Source of the DNA: Deinococcus marmoris
Lineage (GTDB): Bacteria; Deinococcota; Deinococci; Deinococcales; Deinococcaceae
NCBI RefSeq assembly: GCF_001949125.1
Contig: NZ_MSTI01000149.1
Span: 1-34,515 of the forward strand
Reading direction: 5' to 3'
DNA: 34,515 nucleotides
The position numbers and the translations under genes were made by a program. Of the stretch, positions 15,054 to 23,168 are shown piece by piece. Below the pieces are notes generated by a model that ran no database searches, was not told the DNA's origin, and was given only the letters and a program-made list of their open reading frames with translations. Positions within the stretch are counted from its first letter, which is position 1; each line of letters begins with the position of its first letter.

Positions 15054-15186
15054 TACGGACTCCGATTAGAGGGTATTGAAAATACCTGTAATCCGAGCGG
15101 AGCGAGCAAGAGAAAAACGGGTTCCGGGCGTGGAGTGGAGGGATCGGCGCTGTTCCGATTCCTGCACGAAACAGACGGAATCCATA
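15054..15186 (+). repeat. TACGGA-ended repeat, full-length copy (forward)
   Basis: A 133-bp element starting TACGGACTCCGATT and ending GACGGAATCCATA, with a GGTATT-GAA-AATACC hairpin and a second hairpin around ATCGG/CCGAT. It lies upstream of the toxin-antitoxin operon and is inverted relative to the copy directly after that operon. Confidence 0.9.
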
Positions 15187-15328
15187 TGACGCAAGTTCAA
15201 AGCCATGCCGGAACGACTTCAAACCCGTCAAGCTGGAACGCTCTCTACGCCCTCTGGAGCAAATGACGGGGCAGGCCGTGACCCTGTACGACATGCTTCG
15301 CAGTGACTACCATATGCACCAAAAATGG

Positions 15329-15334
15329 TACACT
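15329..15334 (+). promoter_or_regulatory. Extended -10 promoter of the toxin-antitoxin operon
   Basis: TGGTACACTT, with TACACT at 15329-15334, is 9 nt before GTG 15344. The core is identical to the rpsA promoter. No palindromic operator is obvious around it. Confidence 0.5.
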
Positions 15335-15343
15335 TGGAAAGAT

Positions 15344-15718
15344 GTGACCCAGCCACCCGAAGCCGAACCGCCCCAACCCATTCTGGAGGTACGGTTTTTT
15401 CGCACCTCCGCAGGAAATGAACCCGTTCGCAACTGGCTGAGAGCGCTGACCCGTGAAGACCGCCGCGCCATCGGTGAGGACATCAAGACTGCTCAGTTCG
15501 GCTGGCCCCTCGGAATGCCCCTGATCCGCAAACTGGAAAAAGGTCTGTGGGAAGTCAGAACCATCATCGCAGATGGCATTGCCCGCGTGTTGTTCACCGT
15601 CAAGGACCAGCGGATGCACCTGCTGCACGGCTTTATCAAGAAATCCCAGAAGACCCCGAAGAATGAGCTGGACACCGCCCGCAAGCGCCTGAAACAACTG
15701 GAGGACCACCAATCATGA
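15344..15718 (+). CDS. RelE/HigB-type (Gp49-like) toxin
   Basis: From GTG 15344 this is a 124-residue protein of the phage-derived Gp49/HigB toxin family (RelE/ParE superfamily). These proteins usually cleave mRNA on ribosomes. The conserved core is L-W-E-V-R-T at 68-73, then R-V-L-F-T-V at 81-86, then L-L-H-G-F-I-K-K-S-Q-K-T-P at 93-105, in the expected order. The antitoxin gene follows with an ATGA overlap, giving the toxin-first order seen in higBA loci. The frame is open to 15263, but the GTG follows a good -10 box and gives the usual family length; upstream ATGs would add an unrelated N-tail. The pair is bracketed by two inverted repeat copies. All expected core residues seem present, so it is probably active. 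Confidence 0.87.
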   Translation: MTQPPEAEPPQPILEVRFFRTSAGNEPVRNWLRALTREDRRAIGEDIKTAQFGWPLGMPLIRKLEKGLWEVRTIIADGIARVLFTVKDQRMHLLHGFIKKSQKTPKNELDTARKRLKQLEDHQS

Positions 15719-16017
15719 CCACCGCAAACAAGCATATTGGGAACAAACACAGCGGCAGCAGCTTTGATGACTTTCTGGCCGAGGATGGCCTGCTGGCCGA
15801 GGTTGAGGGCGTTGCCCTCAAGCGCGTGATTGCTTTCCAACTGGAACAGGAGATGATCCGCACGGGGCTGACCAAAACCCAACTGGCAGTCAGGATGGAG
15901 ACAAGCCGTTCAGCAGTGGACCGACTGCTTGACCCGGAGAATCACGCCGTCACTCTGCGTACCCTGGAACGGGCCGCAAGCGTACTGGGCAAGCGCTTAC
16001 GCCTGGAACTGATCTGA
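15715..16017 (+). CDS. HigA-type XRE-family antitoxin
   Basis: This 100-residue partner of the preceding toxin has an XRE helix-turn-helix at about 50-75: T-K-T-Q-L-A-V-R-M-E-T-S-R-S-A-V-D-R-L-L. A conserved T-L-R-T-L-E-R-A-A-S-V-L-G block follows at 80-92. It should neutralise the toxin by direct binding and repress the operon promoter; both are family knowledge. The first 30 residues are polar and may be the toxin-binding part. Translation is coupled to the toxin through a 4-nt overlap. The stop codon is directly followed by an inverted repeat copy at 16018, so the repeat would be transcribed as the 3' end of this mRNA. Confidence 0.87.
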   Translation: MTTANKHIGNKHSGSSFDDFLAEDGLLAEVEGVALKRVIAFQLEQEMIRTGLTKTQLAVRMETSRSAVDRLLDPENHAVTLRTLERAASVLGKRLRLELI

Positions 16018-16151
16018 TACGGATTCCGTCTGTTCCGTGCAGAAATCGGGACAGCGCCGATTCCTGCACTCCACGCCCGAAACCCGTTTTTCTCCTTCTC
16101 GCTCCACTCGGATTTTCAGGTGTTTTCAACACCTTATAATCGGAGTCCGTA
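16018..16151 (-). repeat. TACGGA-ended repeat, full-length copy (inverted)
   Basis: A 134-bp copy on the minus strand with GGTGTT-GAA-AACACC and a GTGCAG-a-AATCGG / CCGATT-c-CTGCAC double stem. It starts on the base after the antitoxin stop codon. From there to 16296 (about 145 bp) I see no gene. Confidence 0.92.
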
Positions 16152-16296
16152 TAACCTGAGCGCGGTGCTATAGCGGAGCTACGCTCCCAGAGAAGGCAGG
16201 AGGACCAGATAGCAAAAACAGACTGGCCGATTCTGAAAATGACCTCTGGAATGTGAAATAAAAGTTCAGCCACCCGATGCTAGGAGATGTTCGATC

Positions 16297-19233
16297 TCAC
16301 GGGAGAGACGGCCCAGTTGGAGACTTCCACTCGCCCCCTTCCAGTAGCCACAGAGCGTCGCCAGGGCGCAGATGGGCCAGGGCATCGGCGCGCGGGCCGT
16401 GAAGACTGTGGAGCAGGGGCCACGCGTCTCCCCCAGCTTCCAGCACCCGCCCCAACGCCCGCCACACGCCCGCGCGGAAGGGGGCCAGCGCCGAGTCCGC
16501 CAACGCGGCGCGCAGCCAACGGATCGTCTGTGGGCCGTCACCGATGGTCATGGCGGCCTCAAGCGTCAGCAGTTGCGCCTGCAAGCCAGGATCGGGCTGA
16601 TCGTCCAGGCCCGGTTGCACGCGGCGCAGCAGGGCGTGGGCGCGGTTCAGATCGGCCAGAGCCTCGGCAGGACGGCCTGCGCGCCACTGGACCTCGGCGC
16701 GCATGGCGCGGGCCTGGGCTTGCTCATAGGGATGGGCGGCCAGGGCCAGGGCGCGGGCCACGCAGTCCAGCGCCGCCGCCGGGTGGGGTTCGGCCAGCGC
16801 GCGGCTGAGGTGCATATCGAACAGCAGGATGCTGTCGCGGTCACTTCCGGTCGTGGCCTCTGCAATCAGGCCGTCCAGCAGCGCGCGGGCCTGCTGCAAA
16901 TCAGGGTGATCCCGCAGCGGGCCGAGCAGGGGTTGCAGATATGCGCCGCCCAGCCCGCGCGTCAGGTAAGCCAGGGCCACGCGGTAGTGGGTGCGGCGCT
17001 GACGGTACTGGACCTCGGCGGGGCGGGCGCTGCGGCCTGTCAGCAGGGCCAGCGCCTGAGCCGAGGCCGCCAGGGCGTCGTTCGGGCGACCCAGCGCCAG
17101 CAACAGCGGAATCCCCTCCGAGAGCAGGCGGGCGCGGGGCACCCCATCGGCGTGGCGGCGCGGATCGGGGGGCAGCAGGGCCAGGGCGAGTTTCAGGGTG
17201 GCGTGGGCCTCCTCCACCAGCCCCAGGCGGCGCAGGGCGGTGGCGCTGCGGGCCAGCACGCGGGCGCGTTCCTCATCAGACGCCCCTGCCGCTTCCAGCC
17301 TGATCACGGCGTCGCGCAGAGCCGCCAGTGCGGCGGCGGGCTGGCCCAGGCGCAGGCGCAGATCGCCTTCCTGATAGCGGGCACGCGCGGAGAGCAGCGG
17401 GCTGGAAGGCGGCACCGAGGCCAGCGCCCCCAGCGCCTCGTCCCAGCGCCCGGCGTCCTTGGCGATCAATCCGCGCCACAGCCCCGCGCGGGGGCCGCCC
17501 ACTGCCGCACGCGGGTCCATGACGGCGCGGGTGGCGGCCTCCAGATCACCTGCCCAGCGGGCCAGGGCCGCCTGCACCAGCAGCGCGTCAGCGCAGGCCG
17601 TGACCGCCCACGCGTCACGCACGGGCAGGGCGGAGGAAAGCAGGGCGGACACCTCCGGGTGGGCCAGTTGCTCTGCCGCCGCCGCCATGTTCCCGGCTTC
17701 CAGGCTGCTCTCGGCCAGCTTGACCCGCGCCCAGGCCCGCACCGGGGGGCGCGTGGCCTCCAGCAGCGTGAACAGGGCGTCGCGCAGCCCCGAATCGTGG
17801 TAATCGCCCCGGCCCGCGTGGTGGCGCACCACCGCCCCCGCCAGATCGTCGCGGGTCTCCCCCACCGCGCCGTGGCGGATGGACGGCCACAACAGCGGCA
17901 GCCAGCGGGCGTCGTCGGGTTGCGCGCGGATGTGGGCCGCCAGCGCCGCCCAGTCCTTCAGAGCGGTCAGCGCGGCCAGCCGAACGGGACGCCCCCCCTC
18001 AGCCGTCAGCGCGGCCAGTCGGCGCAGCGCCCCGGTACGGTCTTTTGCCTCCATCCCGTTCCAGGCAGCGCGCAGGGCAGGCGTGGGGGTCCAGCCCAGC
18101 GCGTCCGAACCGGCCAGCAGGGCGCGGGCATGGGGCGGCAATTGCCGGAATTCAGTGCCCAGTGCGGCCCGCAGCAGTTCGGGCGGCCAGGGCAGGGCGG
18201 GAGAATGGACTGAACTCAGATCGAGCGCCGCCGTCGCCCCGGCCAGCCGCCGGATGTCGGGGTCCGTCAGCAATTCCGGCACGTCCGCGTCCGTCTGGCC
18301 TCCGCGCAAGCGCACCAACAGGCTCAGTCGATCCAGATGACGTCCGGTCTCGGCCACCAGCGCATCAGCCTCCGCGCGGGCGATGCTCAGACGGGCCATC
18401 AGGTAGCCACGCGCTTCGGCTGGGGTGGGGGGGTGCAGGGCGATGGTCTCGGGCTGTGGCAGGCCGAGACCATCGGCAGAAACCTTCTCCAGCGCCAGCA
18501 GCACGGCCAGCTCTGGCGGCGCGGCGGCCAGCAGGTGTTCGGCGGCCCAGCGTGCCGGGGAAATCACCGAACCGTCGGCGCTGCGGGGCGGGCCACCCGC
18601 AAAACCCAGATCATCGGTCACGCGCACCAGCAGCGTGCCGGACGCCGGAAGCTGACGGCGCGCGGCCTCCATCTGCGCCGCCGCGAGCTGCGCGTAGGCT
18701 GTGCCGGGCGCGGCTTCCAATCCCAGCAATTCGCCGACCTCGCCCGACAGAAACAGCCGCTTGACCGGAAGTCCGGCCTCGCGCAACGCCGCGTCCAGGC
18801 TGTCCAGCAGCACGGTCTTGCCTGCCCCCGCCCGGCCCGTCACGATCAGCCGGGGCGCGCGGCCTGCCCGCACTCCGGCCAGGAATTGGCGGTAGGCCCG
18901 CTTCTTGCTGCGGCCCAGCAGTTCCAGTTCGGCGGGCGGAGGGGAAGATGAGGAGACCAGCGACGTTTCGGGCAACGGACGGCCCGCCTCAACCGCCAGC
19001 TCAGTCAGGATGACACGCAGGATTTCTCGGTCCGCCACCGTACCGATGTCGCGGTAGATGATGTTCCGCACCGCCGCGCCCCCGGCACCACGCGCCCGCA
19101 TCTCGGTTTCCAGCCAGCGCAGACTGCCGCGCCGGACCGCCATACCCCCGCCGCCAGCTTGCGGGGGCAGGTGGGCGCGCAGGTCAGCCAGCACCGCCTT
19201 GTAATCCAAGATGGTTCCCAGGGTAGCACCCAC
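16297..19233 (-). CDS. Large P-loop NTPase with C-terminal TPR-like repeats (STAND/MalT-like, no HTH seen)
   Basis: From GTG 19233 the protein has 978 residues. Residues 1-100 form an unrecognised N-terminal region. A Walker A motif, G-R-A-G-A-G-K-T, lies at 133-140, and a Walker B-like L-L-V-R-V-T-D-D at 201-208. After the NTPase core, from about residue 400, the protein is almost all short Ala/Leu-rich helices in TPR-like order, such as the A-L-A-A-L-R-D-A-V and A-L-A-D-L-N-R-A-H-A-L-L blocks. This architecture matches STAND signalling ATPases such as MalT, but I see no DNA-binding helix-turn-helix. The role is unknown; a switch that senses or assembles through its repeats is inferred. GTG is preferred over TTG 19209 because a TATTTT box lies 6 nt upstream. 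It is divergent from an exported TPR protein. Confidence 0.75.
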   Translation of the reverse strand: MGATLGTILDYKAVLADLRAHLPPQAGGGGMAVRRGSLRWLETEMRARGAGGAAVRNIIYRDIGTVADREILRVILTELAVEAGRPLPETSLVSSSSPPPAELELLGRSKKRAYRQFLAGVRAGRAPRLIVTGRAGAGKTVLLDSLDAALREAGLPVKRLFLSGEVGELLGLEAAPGTAYAQLAAAQMEAARRQLPASGTLLVRVTDDLGFAGGPPRSADGSVISPARWAAEHLLAAAPPELAVLLALEKVSADGLGLPQPETIALHPPTPAEARGYLMARLSIARAEADALVAETGRHLDRLSLLVRLRGGQTDADVPELLTDPDIRRLAGATAALDLSSVHSPALPWPPELLRAALGTEFRQLPPHARALLAGSDALGWTPTPALRAAWNGMEAKDRTGALRRLAALTAEGGRPVRLAALTALKDWAALAAHIRAQPDDARWLPLLWPSIRHGAVGETRDDLAGAVVRHHAGRGDYHDSGLRDALFTLLEATRPPVRAWARVKLAESSLEAGNMAAAAEQLAHPEVSALLSSALPVRDAWAVTACADALLVQAALARWAGDLEAATRAVMDPRAAVGGPRAGLWRGLIAKDAGRWDEALGALASVPPSSPLLSARARYQEGDLRLRLGQPAAALAALRDAVIRLEAAGASDEERARVLARSATALRRLGLVEEAHATLKLALALLPPDPRRHADGVPRARLLSEGIPLLLALGRPNDALAASAQALALLTGRSARPAEVQYRQRRTHYRVALAYLTRGLGGAYLQPLLGPLRDHPDLQQARALLDGLIAEATTGSDRDSILLFDMHLSRALAEPHPAAALDCVARALALAAHPYEQAQARAMRAEVQWRAGRPAEALADLNRAHALLRRVQPGLDDQPDPGLQAQLLTLEAAMTIGDGPQTIRWLRAALADSALAPFRAGVWRALGRVLEAGGDAWPLLHSLHGPRADALAHLRPGDALWLLEGGEWKSPTGPSLP

Positions 19234-19239
19234 GGGCGC

Positions 19240-19245
19240 AAAATA
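19240..19245 (-). promoter_or_regulatory. -10 box for the P-loop/TPR gene
   Basis: TATTTT on the minus strand, 6 nt before GTG 19233, with no Shine-Dalgarno. No -35 at normal spacing. Confidence 0.4.
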
Positions 19246-19314
19246 GACCCGGTGCAGAAAAGGGCCAGGGCAACGTTCCTGACGCACGGATAAGCAACCC
19301 CGCACGCGGCTGTG

Positions 19315-19320
19315 TATACT
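19315..19320 (+). promoter_or_regulatory. -10 box for the exported TPR gene
   Basis: TATACT, giving a leader of roughly 58 nt before ATG 19384. Only about 70 bp separate it from the divergent -10 at 19240, so the two promoters may share control. Confidence 0.5.
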
Positions 19321-19383
19321 CGGCACAGCCTTCAATCCAATCCTCTTTCCGGCCATCTTCATGGCCCCTTCTGGAGAACCCCT

Positions 19384-20088
19384 ATGCGTAAACCCATGCT
19401 GACCCTCGCCCTGACCGCCGCCCTCGTGGCCACCGCCGCCTCTGCCCAGAGCCAGGGAGCCGCCCAGGCCCTCTACGATTCGGGCAAATGGCAGGAAGCC
19501 GCCGCCTCTGCCGCCGCCCTGAACACCAGCGCGGGCCTGGCCCTGGCCGCCGAGGCCACCACCGCCGGGGCCAGCATGGTGCCCGACGCCCAGAAAAAAG
19601 CCCTGTTCCAGAAGGCGCAGGACTACGCCAGCAGTGCGATTGCCAAAGACAAGAACAACGCCGACGCCTACTTCGAGCTGGCCCGCGCACAGGGCCGTCT
19701 GGCGCAGTTCTCGGGCATCCTGCAAAGCCTGGGGCTGGCCGGGGACATGAAGAAGAATCTGGATCAGGCCATCAAGCTCAATCCCAATCTGGCCGGGGCC
19801 TACGTGGCGCTGGGACTGTGGAACTCCAATCTGGACGAGAAGGGCTTCATCGCCCGCCGCGCCACCGGGGCCGACAAGAACCAGATTGCCCCCAACTTCG
19901 AGAAAGCGTTCGCGCTGGAGCCGAACGTGGCCGTCCATCACATCGAATATGCCAACGCCCTGATCCTTCAGAAGAAAAAGGCCGAAGCCGCCGCCGAATT
20001 ACAGAAGGCCATCGCCATGCCCGCCGACACCTTCTGGCAAAAGCGCGATCTGGACGCGGCGAAGAAGACGCTGGCCAGCCTGAAGTAA
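19384..20088 (+). CDS. Exported TPR-repeat protein
   Basis: This 234-residue protein starts with a clear signal peptide (M-R-K-P, hydrophobic 6-18, predicted cut after A-S-A at 21). Helical TPR-type repeats follow, for example Q-A-L-Y-D-S-G-K-W-Q-E-A-A, D-A-Y-F-E-L-A-R-A-Q-G-R-L and L-I-L-Q-K-K-K-A-E-A-A-A-E-L-Q-K-A-I. It is probably a periplasmic or envelope scaffold that binds other proteins; the partner is unknown. GGAG precedes the ATG at good spacing. The frame is open upstream to 19312, but the signal peptide fixes the start. A strong terminator follows 15 nt after the stop, so it is monocistronic. It is divergent from the large P-loop/TPR protein. Confidence 0.82.
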   Translation: MRKPMLTLALTAALVATAASAQSQGAAQALYDSGKWQEAAASAAALNTSAGLALAAEATTAGASMVPDAQKKALFQKAQDYASSAIAKDKNNADAYFELARAQGRLAQFSGILQSLGLAGDMKKNLDQAIKLNPNLAGAYVALGLWNSNLDEKGFIARRATGADKNQIAPNFEKAFALEPNVAVHHIEYANALILQKKKAEAAAELQKAIAMPADTFWQKRDLDAAKKTLASLK

Positions 20089-20103
20089 AGGCCGGAGCAA
20101 GGG

Positions 20104-20151
20104 GGTGCGGCGCGCGGTGGGAGAAACTTCCCAGGCGTGCCGCGCCTTTTT
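20104..20151 (+). terminator. Intrinsic terminator after the exported TPR gene
   Basis: A 12-bp GC-rich stem (20104-20115 with 20135-20146, two G-T pairs), with a second small stem in the loop, followed by TTTTT at 20147-20151. Confidence 0.9.
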
Positions 20152-20163
20152 GTGACCCGGTGA

Positions 20164-20297
20164 TACGGACTCCGATTGAAAGGTGTCGAAGACACCTGGA
20201 AATCCGAACGGAGTGAGTGGGAAAAAAACGGGTTCCGGGCATGGAGTGTGGGAATCGGCGTTGTCCCGATTCCTGCACGAAATAGACGGAATCCGTA
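20164..20297 (+). repeat. TACGGA-ended repeat, full-length copy (forward)
   Basis: A 134-bp copy with intact ends (TACGGACTCCGATT, ACGGAATCCGTA), a perfect GGTGTC-GAA-GACACC hairpin, and a second hairpin with a 13-bp stem from GTGTGGGAATCGG to CCGATTCCTGCAC. It sits just after the preceding gene's terminator. The 97 bp from here to phzF hold its promoter. Confidence 0.92.
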
Positions 20298-20381
20298 TGA
20301 GACGCAGAACAGAGCCTCCCCAAACTTTCCAGGACCTGAGCCATTTGGCACCTATCTCCCTCTTTTCGTAGCCAGGCACGC

Positions 20382-20387
20382 TAAATT
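20382..20387 (+). promoter_or_regulatory. -10 box for phzF-type gene
   Basis: TAAATT ends 7 nt before ATG 20395. The earlier in-frame ATG at 20389 would be too close to be transcribed, so 20395 is chosen. Confidence 0.4.
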
Positions 20388-20394
20388 GATGCCC

Positions 20395-21300
20395 ATGATC
20401 GCCTACAGCGAGGTCAGCGCCTTTACCAGCACGCCGGGCCAGGGCAACCGCGCGGGCGTGGTGCTGGACGCCGCCGGGCTGAGCGAGAGCGAAATGCGCG
20501 AACTGGCCGCCTTCCTGGGTGCGCCCGAAACCGTCTTTGTCACGCGCATGTCTGTGACCCACACGGGCCGCTCTGCCGTGCAGGTGCGCTACTTCACGCC
20601 CACGCAGGAGGTGGAGTTCTGCGGCCACGCCACGCTGGCGCTGGGGCTGATGCTGGCCCAGGCCGGACACTGGCGCGGCGGGGCGCTGGAACTGGAAACC
20701 CTGGCAGGCCGCGTGCCCCTGCAACTGCTCAGCGAGGCGGGCGTGCCCCATCAGGTCTGGATGCGCCAGCAACAACATGAAATTCGCCCTGTGCCCACCC
20801 GCCTGCGCGTCGAACTGGCCGAGGCGCTGGGCATCGACGCCCGCATGATCCACAGAGGACTGCCGCTGGCCGCCGCCAGCACGGGCCTGTGGAGCGTTTT
20901 TGTGCCGCTGCTGGACCCGGTGATTCTGGACGCCCTGGAACCCGATCTGGAGCGAATTGCGCTGCTCAGCGGGGCGCTGGACGTGGGCAGCGTCTACGCC
21001 TACGCGCCGATGGGCGTCAACCGTTTCGCGGCGCGCGACTTTGCCCCGGCGCTGGGCATTCCCGAGGACCCCGTGACTGGCAGCGCAGGCGGCGCGCTGA
21101 TGGCCCTGCTGGCACACGGGGGCCGCCTGCCGGTGCGCGCCGGGCGGGCCTGCGGCGTCATCTACCAGGGCCACGCACTGGGCACCCCCGGAGAGGTAGA
21201 GGTGGAGGTGGAAATGCGCGGCGACGCAGTGGTGGCCGTCCACGTCGGTGGCTGCGCGGTGCTGGAACGCGAAGGCGTGTGGAAAAGAGAGGGGAGTTAG
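20395..21300 (+). CDS. PhzF-family isomerase/epimerase
   Basis: This 301-residue protein has the PhzF double hot-dog/diaminopimelate-epimerase-like fold. The N-terminal motif [16 protein letters not shown] matches the family's G-N-P-A-A-V strand. E45 in A-P-E-T-V-F-V is at the position of the catalytic Glu of PhzF. C-G-H-A-T (76-80) and E-D-P-V-T-G-S (224-230) are the two Gly-rich substrate loops. PhzF itself isomerises dihydro-hydroxyanthranilate in phenazine synthesis. No other phenazine gene is near, so this is one of the many family members of unknown substrate. It converges on aceA with a shared terminator. Starting with ATG 20389 would add two residues. Confidence 0.88.
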   Translation: MIAYSEVSAFTSTPGQGNRAGVVLDAAGLSESEMRELAAFLGAPETVFVTRMSVTHTGRSAVQVRYFTPTQEVEFCGHATLALGLMLAQAGHWRGGALELETLAGRVPLQLLSEAGVPHQVWMRQQQHEIRPVPTRLRVELAEALGIDARMIHRGLPLAAASTGLWSVFVPLLDPVILDALEPDLERIALLSGALDVGSVYAYAPMGVNRFAARDFAPALGIPEDPVTGSAGGALMALLAHGGRLPVRAGRACGVIYQGHALGTPGEVEVEVEMRGDAVVAVHVGGCAVLEREGVWKREGS

Positions 21301-21369
21301 GAAACGGTTTCTTGCTGTCAGAGCTACTTCTTTTCATTTTCAAGCACCACAGTTGAAGCACAACAAAGA

Positions 21370-21395
21370 GGGGGAGCCAGAATTCTGACTCCCCC
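21370..21395. terminator. Bidirectional terminator between phzF-type gene and aceA
   Basis: A 26-bp near-perfect palindrome, GGGGGAG at one end and CTCCCCC at the other, centred on GAATTC. On the plus strand it is followed by TTTCG and on the minus strand by TCTTTGTTG. It sits between two convergent genes. Confidence 0.8.
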
Positions 21396-21417
21396 TTTCG
21401 ATCACAACTGCTGAAGT

Positions 21418-22743
21418 TCAGTCGTGCGCGCCCGCCAGCTCACGCACCCCGAACTGCTGGGCCTCGGTGCTTCCGGCCAGGGCATTGGTGCTGCTCTGGC
21501 CCCCGGCAGCAGCGTTGGAGACGGCATCGAAATACCCTGTGCCCACCTCGCGCTGATGCTTGACTGCCGTGAAGCCGCGTTCCTGGGCCGCGAATTCCTT
21601 TTCCTGCAACTCCACGAAGCTGACCATCTGGTTGCGGGCGTAACCGTGCGCCAGCTCGAACATGGCGTGGTTCAGGCTGTGGAACCCCGCCAGCGTGATG
21701 AACTGGAATTTGTAGCCCATCTTGCCCAACTCGACCTGGAATTTGACAATCGTCTCGTCGTCCAGATTCTTCTTCCAGTTGAAGCTAGGCGAGCAGTTGT
21801 AGGCCAGCAGCTTGCCGGGGAACTCGGCGTGGATGGCCTCGGCGAACTTACGGGCGTCCTCCAGATTCGGCACGGACGTCTCGCACCAGATCACGTCGGC
21901 GTAGGGAGCGTAGGCCAGGGCGCGGGAGATAGCCTGCTCGATGCCGGGTTTGACGAAGTAGAAGCCCTCGGGGGTGCGCTCGCCCGTGCAGAAGGGCCTG
22001 TCATTTTCATCGATATCGCTGGTCAGCAGGTTGGCGGCGTCGGCGTCGGTGCGGGCGATCAGGACGGTGGGAACGCCGCTCACATCGGCAGCCAGTCGCG
22101 CAGCATTCAGCGTGCGGATGAACTGCGACGTGGGCACCAGCACCTTGCCGCCCAGGTGACCGCACTTCTTCTCGGAGGCCAGTTGATCCTCAAAATGCAC
22201 CCCTGCCGCCCCGGCCTCGATCATGGCCTTCATCAGCTCGAAGGCGTTCAGCGGGCCACCGAATCCAGCCTCGGCATCAGCCACGATGGGCGCGAAGTAG
22301 TCGATGTCGTCCCGCCCCTCGCTGGTCTGAATCTGATCGGCGCGGCGCAGGGTGTTATTGATGCGCTTGACCACGTCCGGCACGCTACTGGCGGGGTACA
22401 GGCTCTGATCGGGGTACATCTGCCCGGCGTTGTTGGCGTCCCCGGCCACCTGCCAGCCGCTCAGGTAAATGGCCTTGAGGCCCGCCTTGACCTGTTGCAT
22501 GGCCTGATTGCCCGTCAATGCGCCCAGCGCGTTCACGAACGGTTCGTCCTTCATCAGCTTCCACAGCTTGTTTGCACCGTGACGGGCCAGCGTGTGTTCG
22601 ATGGGCAGGCTGCCACGCAGCTTCACGACTTCCCCGGCCCCGTAATTGCGCTTGATGCCCTTCCAGCGTTCCTCGGTCTGCCAGGTTTTCTCCAGAATCT
22701 CGGCGGGCGTGCGCGGGCTGTGGGTCTGCTGGGACTGGGTCAT
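21418..22743 (-). CDS. aceA: Isocitrate lyase
   Basis: This 441-residue enzyme splits isocitrate into succinate and glyoxylate, the first step of the glyoxylate shunt used for growth on acetate or fatty acids. The catalytic signature K192-K-C194-G-H-L-G-G-K is intact. Mg-binding context A-D-A-E-A-G-F-G-G (155-163), V-H-F-E-D-Q (182-187) and Y-N-C-S-P-S-F-N-W are all present, and the length is normal for bacterial AceA. The ATG is preceded by CAGGAG at good spacing. Malate synthase is not in the window. Three GGTAAACC-type sites about 130-175 bp upstream suggest dedicated transcriptional control. It shares a terminator with the convergent phzF-type gene. Confidence 0.97.
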   Translation of the reverse strand: MTQSQQTHSPRTPAEILEKTWQTEERWKGIKRNYGAGEVVKLRGSLPIEHTLARHGANKLWKLMKDEPFVNALGALTGNQAMQQVKAGLKAIYLSGWQVAGDANNAGQMYPDQSLYPASSVPDVVKRINNTLRRADQIQTSEGRDDIDYFAPIVADAEAGFGGPLNAFELMKAMIEAGAAGVHFEDQLASEKKCGHLGGKVLVPTSQFIRTLNAARLAADVSGVPTVLIARTDADAANLLTSDIDENDRPFCTGERTPEGFYFVKPGIEQAISRALAYAPYADVIWCETSVPNLEDARKFAEAIHAEFPGKLLAYNCSPSFNWKKNLDDETIVKFQVELGKMGYKFQFITLAGFHSLNHAMFELAHGYARNQMVSFVELQEKEFAAQERGFTAVKHQREVGTGYFDAVSNAAAGGQSSTNALAGSTEAQQFGVRELAGAHD

Positions 22744-22870
22744 GTCGGTTCTCCTGAAGGGTATGGAAGGCGGTCCCCGTCCCGTCTGGGAGAGGTGGCT
22801 GGGTGGGAAGAATGTGTTTCCCGGTGGTGCTGTGGAGACAGTGTGCGGGAGTCAGGCACGCTGGAGAGGC

Positions 22871-22916
22871 GGTTTACCTGTGGCCGGGTGAGGTAAACCA
22901 CCCTGGCAGGTAAACC
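22871..22916 (-). promoter_or_regulatory. Three GGTAAACC-type sites upstream of aceA
   Basis: GGTTTACC at 22871-22878, GGTAAACC at 22892-22899 and GGTAAACC at 22909-22916. The last two are direct repeats with centres 17 bp apart and share a longer GGTAAACCACC; the first is inverted, 21 bp from the second. They look like a cluster of binding sites for an unknown regulator of the glyoxylate shunt. The rest of the 425-bp gap (22744-23168) holds the aceA leader and a repeat copy; no gene is seen. Confidence 0.55.
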
Positions 22917-22948
22917 ACCTGATTTGACGCCCATTCAGAACCTAGTTA

Positions 22949-23082
22949 TACGGATTCCGTTTGTTTCGTGCAGGAATCGGGACAGCGTCGATCCCTTCAC
23001 TTCACGCCCGGAACCCGTTTTTCTCCTGCTCGCTCTGCTCGGATTTCCAGGTGTTTTCTACACCTTTCAATCAGAGTTTGTA
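22949..23082 (-). repeat. TACGGA-ended repeat, full-length copy (inverted, one end decayed)
   Basis: A 134-bp minus-strand copy. The end at 22949 is intact (TACGGATTCCG); the other reads CAGAGTTTGTA, with several changes from CGGAGTCCGTA. The first hairpin, GGTGTA-GAA-AACACC, has one mismatch. It lies between the aceA control region and the HAD gene's 3' end. Confidence 0.9.
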
Positions 23083-23168
23083 TTACAGCTCCATCAATCC
23101 AGCGCAAAAAACCTCTCCACACGGATCAACGAAGCTCCACAGGAGAGGCGGGGAGAAAAGGCCGGGCG

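Noticed and set aside
16372..18213. 613-codon plus-strand frame opposite the P-loop/TPR gene
   Set aside because: Gln/Arg/Gly-rich shadow; the minus strand has Walker A and helical repeats.
21424..22896. 490-codon plus-strand frame opposite aceA
   Set aside because: Shadow of the isocitrate lyase gene, which has its catalytic motif and a ribosome site.
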